Shown here: positions 35,720-44,601 of the stretch, piece after piece | Layout: every line of letters begins with the position of its first letter | How positions within the stretch are numbered: the stretch's first letter is position 1 | NCBI RefSeq assembly: GCF_001647275.1 | Contig: NZ_LRMM01000007.1 | Span: 1 to 64,000 of the forward strand | Direction of reading: 5' to 3' | DNA from: Rufibacter ruber | Lineage (GTDB): Bacteria > Bacteroidota > Bacteroidia > Cytophagales > Hymenobacteraceae | DNA length: 64,000 nt | The notes under the pieces: generated by a model | Database searches by the model: none | Seen by the model: the letters and a program-made list of their open reading frames with translations, nothing else | Told to the model about the DNA's origin: nothing | Position numbers and translations under genes: made by a program

Positions 35720-37042
35720 ATGAATAGAACCTGGAGGAATCGCTTACTGTCACTTGCCCTTGCTTCCCTGGCCCTGGCCGGATGTGTGCCCGTGGAGCAG
35801 ACCGGCTCCGGCACCGGGGCTTCTGGCACCGGGGCTGCTTTGCGGTATGAAGATGCGGTGTACACCTCAGATGTGCAGTCAGTGCAGCTTTATGCACAGA
35901 GTTACAACGTGGCAGATGTGCTGGCCCCGCCGGTGGTACCGTTGAATCAGTCGGGTGGCCTATTGCTGGAATTTGACCGTTTCTCTGCCCCCCGCGGCAG
36001 GGCGGTGGTGCGGCTCCACCACTGTGATATCAACTGGCAGCCCAGCCAGCTCCAGGCGCTCCAGTTTGTGCAGGACTTCAACGAGTTTTACATCAACCAG
36101 GTAGAAGCCTCTGCGGGCACCAAGGTTCCGTATTGGCACTACCGTTTTCAGGTGCCCCGGGTAAAACTGAGCGGCAACTACCTCTTGGAAGTCTCAGAGG
36201 AAGGCGGCAATCTTCTGCTAAGCAGACGGTACGTGGTGTTTGAGGAGCTGGTAACGGTGGGGCTGAGGCCGGTAGCCACTCCCGGCGCCGGAGACCGCTA
36301 CGTGCGCCAGCAGTTAGACTTCAACGTATTTTACGCGCAATACCCTCTTGTGAACCCGGCGCAGGAAGTGAAAGTCATCATGCGCCAGAACCACCGCTGG
36401 GACAACGCCAAATTCTTCACCAAACCCACTTTTGTGCAGGAGGCGCAGCGCAGGCTGGAGTATCAGCTGTTTGACGTGGAGCAGACCTTTCTGGGCTTGA
36501 ACGAGTTCCGGGCCCTGGACACCCGCAGTGAGCGGTTCAGCGGGTTAGGGGTGGAGCGCCGCGATGTCTCCACCTCGCCTGACCAGATTTTTGCCACCGT
36601 GGGTAAAAGCCGCGCCCGCGAAGCCTACAGCACCCAGCCAGACGCCAACGGCAAGTTCCTCTTCGGGAGCCGCGAATACGGCAACGCCCCTTTGAACGCC
36701 GACTATCAGCGGGTTTTCTTCCGGCTGCATTCCCCTGAGCCCGCCCCCGGCCCGGTCTATGTCTTCGGCGGTTTCACTGACTGGCAGCTGAAGGAAAATT
36801 TCAAGCTGACGTATGATGCCGCCCATCAGATGTATACCGGCTCTGCACTTCTCAAACAAGGCTACTACAATTACTACTTCACCGTGAAGGGTGCCAACGG
36901 CCAAGCCGATTCCCGTTATTACGAAGGAAGCCACTTCGCCACCGAGAACGTGTATGATGTGCTGGTGTATTACCGTCCGCCGGGAACGCGCGCAGATTTG
37001 ATTATTGGGTACTCCAGCGTCCAGTTCAACCCGCAGCGGTAA
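35720..37042 (+). CDS. DUF5103 (type IX secretion plug) lipoprotein
   Basis: From Met at 35720 the protein has 440 residues and a lipoprotein signal (RLLSLALASLALAGC). The body matches DUF5103, with the N-terminal pattern LLLEFDRFSAPRGRAVVRLHHCDINWQPSQL and a C-terminal beta-sandwich (VYVFGGFTDWQLKENFKL, YYNYYFTVKGANG). The plug family seals the SprA translocon of the type IX secretion system in the outer membrane of Bacteroidota. The frame is open back to 35534, but those 62 residues translate the palindrome (GCFLKNSPKT) and would hide the signal peptide. The name follows family knowledge; no other T9SS gene is in the window. Confidence 0.88.
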   Translation: MNRTWRNRLLSLALASLALAGCVPVEQTGSGTGASGTGAALRYEDAVYTSDVQSVQLYAQSYNVADVLAPPVVPLNQSGGLLLEFDRFSAPRGRAVVRLHHCDINWQPSQLQALQFVQDFNEFYINQVEASAGTKVPYWHYRFQVPRVKLSGNYLLEVSEEGGNLLLSRRYVVFEELVTVGLRPVATPGAGDRYVRQQLDFNVFYAQYPLVNPAQEVKVIMRQNHRWDNAKFFTKPTFVQEAQRRLEYQLFDVEQTFLGLNEFRALDTRSERFSGLGVERRDVSTSPDQIFATVGKSRAREAYSTQPDANGKFLFGSREYGNAPLNADYQRVFFRLHSPEPAPGPVYVFGGFTDWQLKENFKLTYDAAHQMYTGSALLKQGYYNYYFTVKGANGQADSRYYEGSHFATENVYDVLVYYRPPGTRADLIIGYSSVQFNPQR

Positions 37043-37083
37043 TGAATTGAGGTTCTAATTGATTGTTTTTTTTCAATCAAAGG

Positions 37084-37126
37084 AAAGGCGGGTGGGTGCC
37101 ACTTGAGTTTTGCACCCACCCGCCTT
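37084..37126 (+). terminator. terminator of the DUF5103 gene
   Basis: AAGGCGGGTGGGTGC and GCACCCACCCGCCTT pair perfectly around a 13-base loop; the tail is CTCTTGTTTT. Confidence 0.85.
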
Positions 37127-37173
37127 CTCTTGTTTTCACTCTATTTCCCTAAAAAAGGCTAAAATATAAACCT

Positions 37174-37340
37174 AACCCGTAGCGGCGTTACCCTGTAACG
37201 CCGTGGTTCTACGCAGCTATACAAGTTCCAAAACCCGCTGCCCATCTTAGCAATTGAAATGCTCTTCATGAGAAATGTTTCTGGCGGGAGAGCCATTACA
37301 GTTTCATGGAACCTCGGCGTTACAGGGTAACGCCGCTACG
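37174..37340. repeat. inverted pair of GTAGCGGCGTTACCCTG repeats
   Basis: GTAGCGGCGTTACCCTG + TAACGCCG occurs at about 37177-37201 and, in reverse complement, at about 37314-37339. Each unit is also palindromic by itself (CGGCGTTAC / GTAACGCCG). They enclose about 110 bases with no gene. The arrangement looks like a non-coding mobile element. Confidence 0.65.
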
Positions 37341-37376
37341 TTTCTGGCCTACTTTTCAGAAAACAGCCCAAAAACG
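37339..37376. repeat. intergenic palindrome, copy 17
   Basis: CGTTTCTGGCCTACTTTTC and AACAGCCCAAAAACG. It starts in the last bases of the inverted pair and ends four bases from the dehydrogenase stop codon. Confidence 0.65.
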
Positions 37377-37380
37377 GAAA

Positions 37381-38339
37381 TCACTTTCTCTCTTCCAGAT
37401 AACTTTTCAGCTTTGCTACCAGCACATCATTGATGCGCACATAAGATTCCTGCGTCCAGCCGGCAATGTGCGGGGTCAGGATTACCCGCGGGTGATCTAG
37501 CAGATAGTTTAAACGTTCCTGTTGCTCCGGAGTCACGTCTTCAGCTTCTCGTTTTCCAGCACGTCCAGCGCAGCTCCTTTTATCTGTCCGGATTTTAAGG
37601 CTTCCACCAAAGCCGCATGGTCTAGCACTTCGCCGCGGGCGGTGTTCAGGAGCCAGAACGGCTGTTTAAAACCTGAAACCAGCTGTTCATTAACAAAATG
37701 GTGGTTCTCCTGGTTGTACGGGAAGTGCAGGCTCAGCACCTGGGCCCGTTCCTGAATTTCCTCCAAAGAGGTCATCCGCACGTGCGGAAAAGGATTTTCC
37801 ACCGTCTGCTTGTCATACGCCAGCACCTCACATTCAAAGCCTATCAGCCGCTTGGCGAACGCTTTGCCCATGTGCCCATACCCTAGCAACCCGATGGTCT
37901 TTCCGCCTATCTCTTCGCCCCGGTTCTCTTCGCGCAGCCAATGGCCTTCTCTTATTTGGCGGTCGCCTTCGGTGATTTTCCGGAACAGTGCCAACAGCAA
38001 ACCCAATGTGTGGTCGCCTACGGCATCACGGTTTCCCTCAGGGGCGTTGAGCAAGGTAATGTTTCTGGCTTCCAGCACGCCGTCATCAATGTTATCCACC
38101 CCGGCACCGGCGCGGGCTACTACTTCCAGTTTGGGGGCATTTGTCAAAAGTTCAGCCGTAATTCTCAGCTTGCTACGCACCACCAGCATGTGGTAGTCTG
38201 GCAACAAAGCAGGAACGTCTTCTTTTTTAATATCAGGCACGTAGGTTACCTCCACACCCAGCGATTGTAGCATGGGGAGCAAGCTTTCATGCATGAGGTC
38301 AATGATAAGGCAGCGGAAGGAAGATTCAGAAAAAGGCAT
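37381..38339 (-). pseudogene. D-2-hydroxyacid dehydrogenase with a -1 frameshift
   Basis: The protein belongs to the D-2-hydroxyacid dehydrogenase family (SerA-like). The first frame (38339-37533) has ARAGAGVDNID, the NAD loop LLGYGHMGKAFAKRL, the catalytic Arg in LLNTARGEVLD and the Glu in LDVLENEKL. Then ACG meets TGA. In the next frame the family's normal ending continues without a break: TPEQQERLNYLLDHPRVIL, then TPHIAGWTQESY with the catalytic His, to a stop at 37381. One missing base near 37535, probably C, explains the split. Without repair the enzyme lacks its catalytic His. Confidence 0.85.
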
Positions 38340-38382
38340 TAGTATAGATTAAGACGAAGTCTAAGGTGTAAAATTATTAATA

Positions 38383-38964
38383 TCATCCTTTATGCCTTTT
38401 CAGCTTTTGAAAAAGCGCTTTTCTTCTCAATCTACTCACAATTAAAATGCTTACAGCAAAAATCACCAAATGGCAACTAAAAGCTAATAACCTCTCAAAA
38501 AAAGATTCTTTGGAAATGATTGTCCAGCTACTAGGGAGAAAGTCCCTGTTTAAGAGTGGCAGAGAGGAGATTCTATCAAAAAGAAAATGAGTGAATAATA
38601 GAAGGAAAGCGATGAGAAGCAAAGTAAATCTTGAAGCCCTAACTTTTTTTGACCATAGAAAAGAAGTTGCTACTAAGAAGAGTATAGGTTTTAACCAGAA
38701 ATAAAATCAATAAGGGCCAAACATTCTATTGATAACCGCAAAGTAAGAATCATCATCTAATGAAAATTCATTGTTCCAAAACGCTTCTAATATCAAAATT
38801 GGCAAATACAGGAACCCCGCCCACTTTACAGCCAGTAACATAGAAGCTTCTATGTTAGGCGAGAAAATGGTGTCACTATCTTTTCTTGAATAACTAACCA
38901 AATACCCTAATAGATAGAATACTCCAAAGCCAACAAAATAAGATTCTGTAATACTGACCAACAT
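38383..38964 (-). pseudogene. membrane protein split by an in-frame TGA
   Basis: Two open stretches on the same strand and in the same frame (38964-38707 and on to 38383) are parted by one TGA in ...RMFGPY-TGA-FYFWLKPIL. Reading that TGA as TGG (Trp) gives one protein of about 193 residues with four or five hydrophobic helices (ESYFVGFGVFYLLGYLVSY, WAGFLYLPILILEAFW, PILFLVATSFLW, TLLLIAFLLLFTHFLF, VIFAVSILIV) and a basic tail. The DNA is clearly richer in A and T than its neighbours, so the gene may be a recent arrival. I do not recognise the family. Two separate small genes are less likely, since the second would need a TTG start. Confidence 0.6.
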
Positions 38965-38972
38965 TTTTGCTT

Positions 38973-40325
38973 CTACAGACTTAACAACAAATGCGCCACC
39001 AGGAAATACACGCCCAGTCCTAATAAGTCATTGGCAGTGGTGATGAAAGGTCCGGCGGCCACGGCGGGGTTTACGCCGTATTTATCCAGAATCATGGGTG
39101 TGACGGTGCCCATGAACGAAGACAGTAACACCACGCTGAACAACGCCACGGCCACTACCAAAGACAAGGTCAACTCTACTCCAAACAACACATTGAACCC
39201 CAGCACCAGCCCTGACATGACCAACCCGTTGATGATAGCCACCAGCAAAACTTTGACAATTCTGGTGGTGAAATTATCAAACAGCACCGTTTTATTGGCC
39301 AGGGTCTGAATGATGATGGACGAGGACTGAATGCCAACATTTCCGCCGGTGGCGGTAATTAAGGGTGTGAACATGGCTAAGGCGGGAATAATGGCAATAT
39401 CGCCTTCAAACAGGCCGATGAATCGCGCTCCCAGCAAACCGCCCACCATGCCCACCATGAGCCACGGCAAACGCGCCCGGGAGAGCCGGAACACGCTGTC
39501 ATCTTCTTCAATATTTTCGGTGATACCAGTCATGAGCTGGCGGCTCAGTTCGGCCTGTTCCTGAATCACGTCAATGACGTCGTCAATGGTGATGCGGCCC
39601 AGCAAACGGCCTTGAATGTTGACTACCGGAATAGCGTCCAGGTCATATTTCTGCATCACGCTGGCCACTTCCTGCTCGTCTTTGAACGACTCTATGGCAA
39701 TCACATCGGGGTCGTAGACTTTGGCAATGGGCGTGTCATCTCCGCAGAGAATGAGGGTTTTCATGCTCAACCGGCCCAGCAACTTATCGCGGTCATCTAC
39801 CACGTAAATGGCGTAGACTTTCTCCACGTCTTCGGCTTGCCGCCTGATTTCATCTATGCATTGCCCCACATGCCAGTTGATGTTCACTTTGATCAGCTCC
39901 TTGGCCATGAGCCCGCCGGCGCAATCTTCGTCATAGTGCAAGAGGTCAATGATGTAGGCCACGTGCTCGCGGTCTTCCAACTGGGCGATGATTTCCTCTT
40001 TGCGCTGCACAGTCTGCTCGTTGAGCACGTCCACGGCGTCATCAGAGTCCATTTCGGCTATGTAGCGGGCCACTTCCTCAATGGTGAAGTTCTTGAGGAA
40101 ATTAGTGCGCACATCGGTGTCCAGGTCGCTCAGGATTTCAGCGCCCACCTCGGCAGGCAGCAAATCCATCACGTACTTGCTCTGCTCCAGGTTGAGTTCA
40201 TAGAGTACCGTGGTGATGTCTGGAGGGTACATTTCCTCCATGTTGGAGAGAATGAACGCGGCATCACGGCGGGCAATGGCGTCTTCTATCTGATCAATGA
40301 ACTCGCGGGTGATTTCAGTTTGCAT
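38973..40325 (-). CDS. mgtE: magnesium transporter MgtE
   Basis: MgtE is a magnesium-gated Mg2+ channel of the inner membrane. The 450 residues contain the N-terminal superhelical domain (to about 130, with LLPAEVGAEIL and MDSDDAVDVL), two CBS domains (about 140-255, GRLSMKTLI and GRITIDDVIDVI) and the pore region from about 280 (RLPWLMVGMVGGLLGARF, ATGGNVGIQSSS, ANDLLGLGVYFLVA). Acidic residues in the N and CBS domains should sense Mg2+. Its start overlaps the end of rsmA by 11 bases, so the two are co-transcribed. Confidence 0.95.
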   Translation of the reverse strand: MQTEITREFIDQIEDAIARRDAAFILSNMEEMYPPDITTVLYELNLEQSKYVMDLLPAEVGAEILSDLDTDVRTNFLKNFTIEEVARYIAEMDSDDAVDVLNEQTVQRKEEIIAQLEDREHVAYIIDLLHYDEDCAGGLMAKELIKVNINWHVGQCIDEIRRQAEDVEKVYAIYVVDDRDKLLGRLSMKTLILCGDDTPIAKVYDPDVIAIESFKDEQEVASVMQKYDLDAIPVVNIQGRLLGRITIDDVIDVIQEQAELSRQLMTGITENIEEDDSVFRLSRARLPWLMVGMVGGLLGARFIGLFEGDIAIIPALAMFTPLITATGGNVGIQSSSIIIQTLANKTVLFDNFTTRIVKVLLVAIINGLVMSGLVLGFNVLFGVELTLSLVVAVALFSVVLLSSFMGTVTPMILDKYGVNPAVAAGPFITTANDLLGLGVYFLVAHLLLSL

Positions 40326-41097
40326 GCTGCTGAATCAAGAGGGTCAACTGGATAAAATCGTCTACGCTCAACTGTTCGGCGCGTTTATCAAACTGCGGGT
40401 CTTGCGTGACCGCCACAGGTAAATTAAAGGGTTTTAGGCAGTTTCTTAAGGTTTTCCGCCTAGTGGCGAAGCTGGTTTTGACCACCTTGAAAAACAGTTT
40501 CTCATCACACGGCAGCTGCGCCACTTCATTACGCGTCAAGCGCACCACGGCAGATTTCACCTTAGGCGGTGGATTGAACACGTGCTCATGCACCGTGAAC
40601 AGGTACTCAATAGTATAAAACGCCTGCAAAAGCACACTCATGATGCCGTAGGTTTTGGAGCCATGCGGCGCGGCAATGCGTTCGGCCACCTCTTTCTGAA
40701 TCATGCCCACGCTTTCGGGCACCTGGTCGCGGTGCTCCAGAATCTTGAAGAAAATCTGGCTGGAGATGTTGTACGGGAAATTGCCAATCACCGCGAATGG
40801 CCCTTTAAAGAGCGTTTTCAAGTCGGTTTTAAGAAAATCGGCAAAAAGTACGCGGCCCTCCAGCTGCGGAAAATGCTCGTTCAGCCATGCAATACTTTCG
40901 CGGTCAATGTCTACAATGGTGGTCTGATACTCCGGGTGCTGCACCAGAAACTGGGTGAGTACGCCCATGCCGGGCCCCACTTCCAGCACCTCCTGCACCC
41001 CATTGGGCAGCCGGAGCGCCTCTACTATCTTCTGGGCGATGTTGAGGTCGGTGAGAAAGTGCTGACCTAGGTGTTTCTTGGGCTGGACGGGCTTCAC
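40315..41097 (-). CDS. rsmA: 16S rRNA (adenine1518/1519-N6)-dimethyltransferase
   Basis: RsmA (KsgA) dimethylates two adjacent adenines near the 3' end of 16S rRNA late in 30S assembly. The 260-residue protein has the start KKHLGQHFLTD, SAM motif I VLEVGPGMGVLT, catalytic GNFPYNISS and the C-terminal PPKVKSAVVRL. It is divergent from pepA and overlaps mgtE downstream. Loss of this gene gives kasugamycin resistance in other species. Confidence 0.96.
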   Translation of the reverse strand: MKPVQPKKHLGQHFLTDLNIAQKIVEALRLPNGVQEVLEVGPGMGVLTQFLVQHPEYQTTIVDIDRESIAWLNEHFPQLEGRVLFADFLKTDLKTLFKGPFAVIGNFPYNISSQIFFKILEHRDQVPESVGMIQKEVAERIAAPHGSKTYGIMSVLLQAFYTIEYLFTVHEHVFNPPPKVKSAVVRLTRNEVAQLPCDEKLFFKVVKTSFATRRKTLRNCLKPFNLPVAVTQDPQFDKRAEQLSVDDFIQLTLLIQQHAN

Positions 41098-41152
41098 AGG
41101 TTTTCGGTTTCCGTTTGTTCAGGCTATATTGCAGCTCAAAGATACACATCTT

Positions 41153-42589
41153 ATGCGCACAGAACTGACCTACGCCGCAACATTACCGGCAAATACCAGC
41201 ACCGCCGTGCTGATTCCGGGCCGCGAGCAACTCCCCGTGGAGCTTTTCTCCGCTGATGAACTGGACTACATCAACCGCCAGTTGGACCTCAAGAGCACGC
41301 TGGTGACCCTCAATAAACTCACCCACCAACTCTACCTGGTGCTCACCGAGCCCAAGAAAAAGGAAACGCTCACCCAGGAAGCCCTCCGCAAAGCGGGAAA
41401 CGCCCTGCTGCAGCGCCTGTCGGCGGATAAAGTGGAGCAGGTGGTGCTGCTGGACGGCGCTGATGGGGAAGCTGCCCTGTACGTAGCCGAAGGGTTGGTA
41501 TTGAGCAACTACGCTTTCACCGGCTATAAAACTGAAAAGAACACGCCGCCTTGCCTGAAAACGGTGACCATTACCGGCGTGGGCGTGACGCAAACCCAGG
41601 TGAATGAACTGGCCAACCTGCTGAATGCCGTGTATCATACCCGTGACTTGGTGAACACGCCGCCTAACATGCAGACGGCGGTGATGCTGAGCGAACAGAT
41701 TGAAGAAATGCTGGAAGGCACCGGCGTGAAGGTGGAAGTTCTGGACGAGGTACAGATTCAGTCCCTGAAAATGGGCGGTCTGTTGAGCGTGAACCAAGCC
41801 TCTGACCAAGCCCCGACTTTTAATATTCTGGAGTGGAAGCCCGAGAATGCCACCAACGCCCAACCGGTGATTCTGGTAGGCAAAGGCGTGGTCTATGACA
41901 CCGGCGGGCTGAGCATTAAGCCCACCCCCAACTCAATGGACTACATGAAGTCAGACATGTCCGGGGCGGCCGCTGTGGCGGGCACACTCTATGCTTTGGC
42001 TAAGAATAATGTACCATTGCACGTGATTGGTTTGATTCCGGCCACTGACAATTTGATTAGCGGCAAAGGATTCGCCCCGGGCGATGTGATTACCATGCAC
42101 AGCGGCCACTCTGTGGAAGTCCTGAACACAGATGCCGAAGGCCGCCTGATTCTGGCCGATGCCCTGCATTTCGCCAAACGTTACAACCCATCTTTGGTGA
42201 TTGACATTGCCACCCTCACCGGGGCCGCCGCACGCGCCATTGGCCGCGAAGGCATCTGCATGATGGGCACCGCCGATGACCTGCTTAAAACCGATTTGAA
42301 ATTGGCCGGCGAAATGGCGCATGAGCGGCTGGTGGAATTTCCGCTGTGGGATGAGTACCAGGAGCACCTGAAATCTGACATCGCTGATTTAAAGAACATC
42401 GGCGGGGCCGAAGCAGGGGCTATCTCGGCGGGAAAATTTCTGGAGTTCTTCACCAACTACCCCTGGATTCACCTGGACATCGCCGGTACGGCGTACCTCT
42501 TGAGCCCAGACTCTTACCGGGGCAAGCACGCCACCGGCAGTAGCGTGCGCCTGCTGTACCATTTCCTTACCTCACAAGCTACTGCTTAA
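41153..42589 (+). CDS. pepA: leucyl aminopeptidase (M17)
   Basis: M17 aminopeptidases are cytoplasmic two-metal enzymes that remove N-terminal residues from peptides. From Met at 41153 the protein has 478 residues. The C-terminal catalytic domain carries LVGKGVVYDTGGLSIKP with the first metal and substrate ligands, MKSDMSGAAAVAG, and the family signature NTDAEGRLILADAL. The frame runs back to 41078 but would overlap rsmA. The gene is followed after three bases by pdxA, so they form an operon. Confidence 0.93.
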   Translation: MRTELTYAATLPANTSTAVLIPGREQLPVELFSADELDYINRQLDLKSTLVTLNKLTHQLYLVLTEPKKKETLTQEALRKAGNALLQRLSADKVEQVVLLDGADGEAALYVAEGLVLSNYAFTGYKTEKNTPPCLKTVTITGVGVTQTQVNELANLLNAVYHTRDLVNTPPNMQTAVMLSEQIEEMLEGTGVKVEVLDEVQIQSLKMGGLLSVNQASDQAPTFNILEWKPENATNAQPVILVGKGVVYDTGGLSIKPTPNSMDYMKSDMSGAAAVAGTLYALAKNNVPLHVIGLIPATDNLISGKGFAPGDVITMHSGHSVEVLNTDAEGRLILADALHFAKRYNPSLVIDIATLTGAAARAIGREGICMMGTADDLLKTDLKLAGEMAHERLVEFPLWDEYQEHLKSDIADLKNIGGAEAGAISAGKFLEFFTNYPWIHLDIAGTAYLLSPDSYRGKHATGSSVRLLYHFLTSQATA

Positions 42590-42592
42590 GCA

Positions 42593-43603
42593 ATGGAGCC
42601 AAAACAAAAGCCCCGCATTGGGATTACCATAGGTGACGTGGCCGGCATTGGGCCGGAAGTGATTCTGAAAACCTTCGCCGATAACCGGGTACTGCATTTC
42701 TGCACGCCCGTAGTCTACGGCACCGCTGCTGCGCTGAACAAATACCGTAAGCTGCTGGCGCTGGAGAACTTCAGTTTTCACACCATTCAGGCGTTTGACC
42801 AGCTGCATTTCAAGAAACTGAACGTTCTGAACGTGCAGGAGGAGGAAATTGATTTTACGCCCGGCGTTCCTACTCCTGCCACCGGCGCCATTGCCCGTAC
42901 GGCATTGCTGCGCGCCGCTCAGGACTTGAAAGATGGCCATATACAAGCCATTGTCACCGCGCCCATCGACAAAGACAACACCCAGGGCGAAGGCTTTCAG
43001 TTCCCCGGACACACCGAGTTCTTCACAACGTTTTTCAATGCACCGGAGAGCCTGATGTTCCTGGTTTCCTCCAGCGGCTTGCGCGTGGCTACGGTAACCG
43101 GGCATTTACCGCTGAAAGATGTAGCCAACACCCTCACCCCGGAACTGCTCATCCGGAAACTCACCATTCTGGACAATTCCCTGCGCAAAGACTTCGGAAT
43201 TCAGAAACCGAAAATTGCGGTGCTGGGTCTGAATCCGCACGCGGGGGAAAACGGGTTACTGGGCTCTGAGGAGACGGAACTGATTCTGCCCGTGATTGAA
43301 CAGCTGAAGAACAAAGGCAACCTGGTCTTCGGGCCGTTCCCCGCCGATGGGTACTTTGGTACCCGCAGCTATCAGAAATTTGATGCCACGCTGGCGCTGT
43401 ACCATGACCAGGGGTTGATTCCGTTCAAGACACTGGCCTTTGAGAACGGTGTGAACTTTACCGCCGGCCTGCCCATTGTGCGTACCTCCCCTGACCACGG
43501 CACCGCCTATGACATTGCCGGTCAGAACAAGGCAGATGAGACGTCATTCAGAGAAGCTCTGTTTGCGGCCGTAGATATTCTAAGGTCGCGGGCTGGGGTG
43601 TAA
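42593..43603 (+). CDS. pdxA: 4-hydroxythreonine-4-phosphate dehydrogenase
   Basis: PdxA oxidises 4-phosphohydroxy-L-threonine in the DXP-dependent pathway to pyridoxal phosphate. The 336 residues begin with PRIGITIGDVAGIGPEVILK, then show TAPIDKDNTQGEGFQFPGHTEFF with the metal-binding His, and ALYHDQGLIPFKTL and RTSPDHGTAYDIAG with the other metal ligands. The operon with pepA is probably only a matter of position. Several PLP enzymes occur in the window. Confidence 0.95.
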   Translation: MEPKQKPRIGITIGDVAGIGPEVILKTFADNRVLHFCTPVVYGTAAALNKYRKLLALENFSFHTIQAFDQLHFKKLNVLNVQEEEIDFTPGVPTPATGAIARTALLRAAQDLKDGHIQAIVTAPIDKDNTQGEGFQFPGHTEFFTTFFNAPESLMFLVSSSGLRVATVTGHLPLKDVANTLTPELLIRKLTILDNSLRKDFGIQKPKIAVLGLNPHAGENGLLGSEETELILPVIEQLKNKGNLVFGPFPADGYFGTRSYQKFDATLALYHDQGLIPFKTLAFENGVNFTAGLPIVRTSPDHGTAYDIAGQNKADETSFREALFAAVDILRSRAGV

Positions 43604-43629
43604 CTCTTAGCCTGGTAAAATTTTCTTGA

Positions 43630-43670
43630 ATGCGTTCGCCTGTTTTCTGGAAAACGGGCCGAAAACGCAT
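43630..43670. repeat. intergenic palindrome, copy 18
   Basis: ATGCGTTCGCCTG and CGGGCCGAAAACGCAT enclose TTTTCTGGAAAA. It starts 26 bases after pdxA and could be taken for its terminator, though no T run follows. Confidence 0.75.
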
Positions 43671-43716
43671 TTTAGTTTATTGTACATATTTAAAAGAACC
43701 TTCGTATATTGGGTAT

Positions 43717-43944
43717 ATGAGAACAGTGGTTTTACATCTGCCAGCAAATATAGATCTAGATGAACGGCAAACAGCCCGCTTTCTAGCTGCTAAACTCTAT
43801 GAGTCAGGCAAACTATCTCTCGGCCATGCGGCCGAACTTGCAGGCCTTTCCAAGGTGGCTTTCGCTGAAATCTTGGGAGACTTTAATGTTTCCTTGTTTA
43901 ACTACCCCGCGAGTGAAATAGGTAGAGATGCCGCTGCCATCTAA
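43717..43944 (+). CDS. UPF0175 family protein, likely antitoxin
   Basis: The 75-residue protein matches UPF0175: ERQTARFLAAKLYESGKLSLGHAAELAGLSKVAFAEIL resembles a small helix-turn-helix DNA-binding unit. Paired with DUF3368 it forms a known type of toxin-antitoxin module. Its last 17 bases overlap the toxin gene. The ATG at 43717 is chosen; the longer frame from 43630 translates a palindrome copy. It probably represses its own promoter. The local DNA is AT-richer than the flanking core genes. Confidence 0.82.
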   Translation: MRTVVLHLPANIDLDERQTARFLAAKLYESGKLSLGHAAELAGLSKVAFAEILGDFNVSLFNYPASEIGRDAAAI

Positions 43945-44395
43945 AATAGTCATTGCAGATACCAGCTGCTTTATCCTGCTAGACAAGATTGGCGAACTGC
44001 CCCTACTTAAAGCTCTCTTCAGAGAAGTAGTGACCACTACTGTTATTGCCACTGAGTTTGGCTCACCGCTTCCAGACTGGATTTCTATTGAAGAAGTAAC
44101 CAATATAAGATATCAGAAATTACTCGAATTAGAAGTAGACAAAGGAGAAGCAAGCGCTATTGCCCTAAGCTCTGAAAAAGAAGAGAATGTGCTAATTCTT
44201 GACGACCTTCAAGCTCGTAAACTTGCTCAAAGACTAGGGTTACCTTTCACTGGAACATTGGGAATAATTGCCAAAGCGAAACAAGTAGGTATTATATCAT
44301 CTGTAAAGCCAATTATTGAAAAGATAAAAGGCACAAATTTTCGCTTTAGCGAAGAAATTTTCTCAAGTATGCTCAAAGTAGCGGGTGAGGTTTAG
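43928..44395 (+). CDS. DUF3368 PIN-domain protein, likely toxin
   Basis: The 155-residue protein has the PIN-nuclease layout: an early Asp (VIADTSCFILLDKIG), a middle Glu (DKGEASAIAL) and a later acidic pair (LILDDLQARKLA), which would bind the metal for RNA cleavage. It overlaps the UPF0175 gene by 17 bases. This gene order and overlap are typical of the UPF0175-DUF3368 pair. The toxic action is inferred, not shown. Confidence 0.84.
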   Translation: MPLPSKIVIADTSCFILLDKIGELPLLKALFREVVTTTVIATEFGSPLPDWISIEEVTNIRYQKLLELEVDKGEASAIALSSEKEENVLILDDLQARKLAQRLGLPFTGTLGIIAKAKQVGIISSVKPIIEKIKGTNFRFSEEIFSSMLKVAGEV

Positions 44396-44408
44396 AATAA
44401 AGTAGGGT

Positions 44409-44552
44409 ATGAACAAGAAGCCTGTCATAATCTCACAAACTATTAAAACCCTGCAAGGATCAGCACCATTGCCAAGCTACCTTGACTACAAGAAAGAATT
44501 GAAGAAAGTATTATGGAATAAATATTTGGGTTCAGATTCATGTAAGCCATAA
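44409..44552 (+). CDS. 47-codon ORF after the toxin gene
   Basis: An ATG frame of 47 codons (MNKKPVIISQTIKTLQGS to KYLGSDSCKP) starts 13 bases after the toxin stop. It is basic with no membrane segment and no family I know. It might be a small gene of the same AT-rich island or chance. Confidence 0.3.
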   Translation: MNKKPVIISQTIKTLQGSAPLPSYLDYKKELKKVLWNKYLGSDSCKP

Positions 44553-44601
44553 TTCCCACCACATCTACTTCCAATTTATATCTCCCTCACAATGAACCAC
44601 T

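Noticed and set aside
38383-38964. Selenocysteine or recoded TGA
   Set aside because: No SECIS-like hairpin or selenium genes are seen, and a Trp to stop change explains the site more simply.
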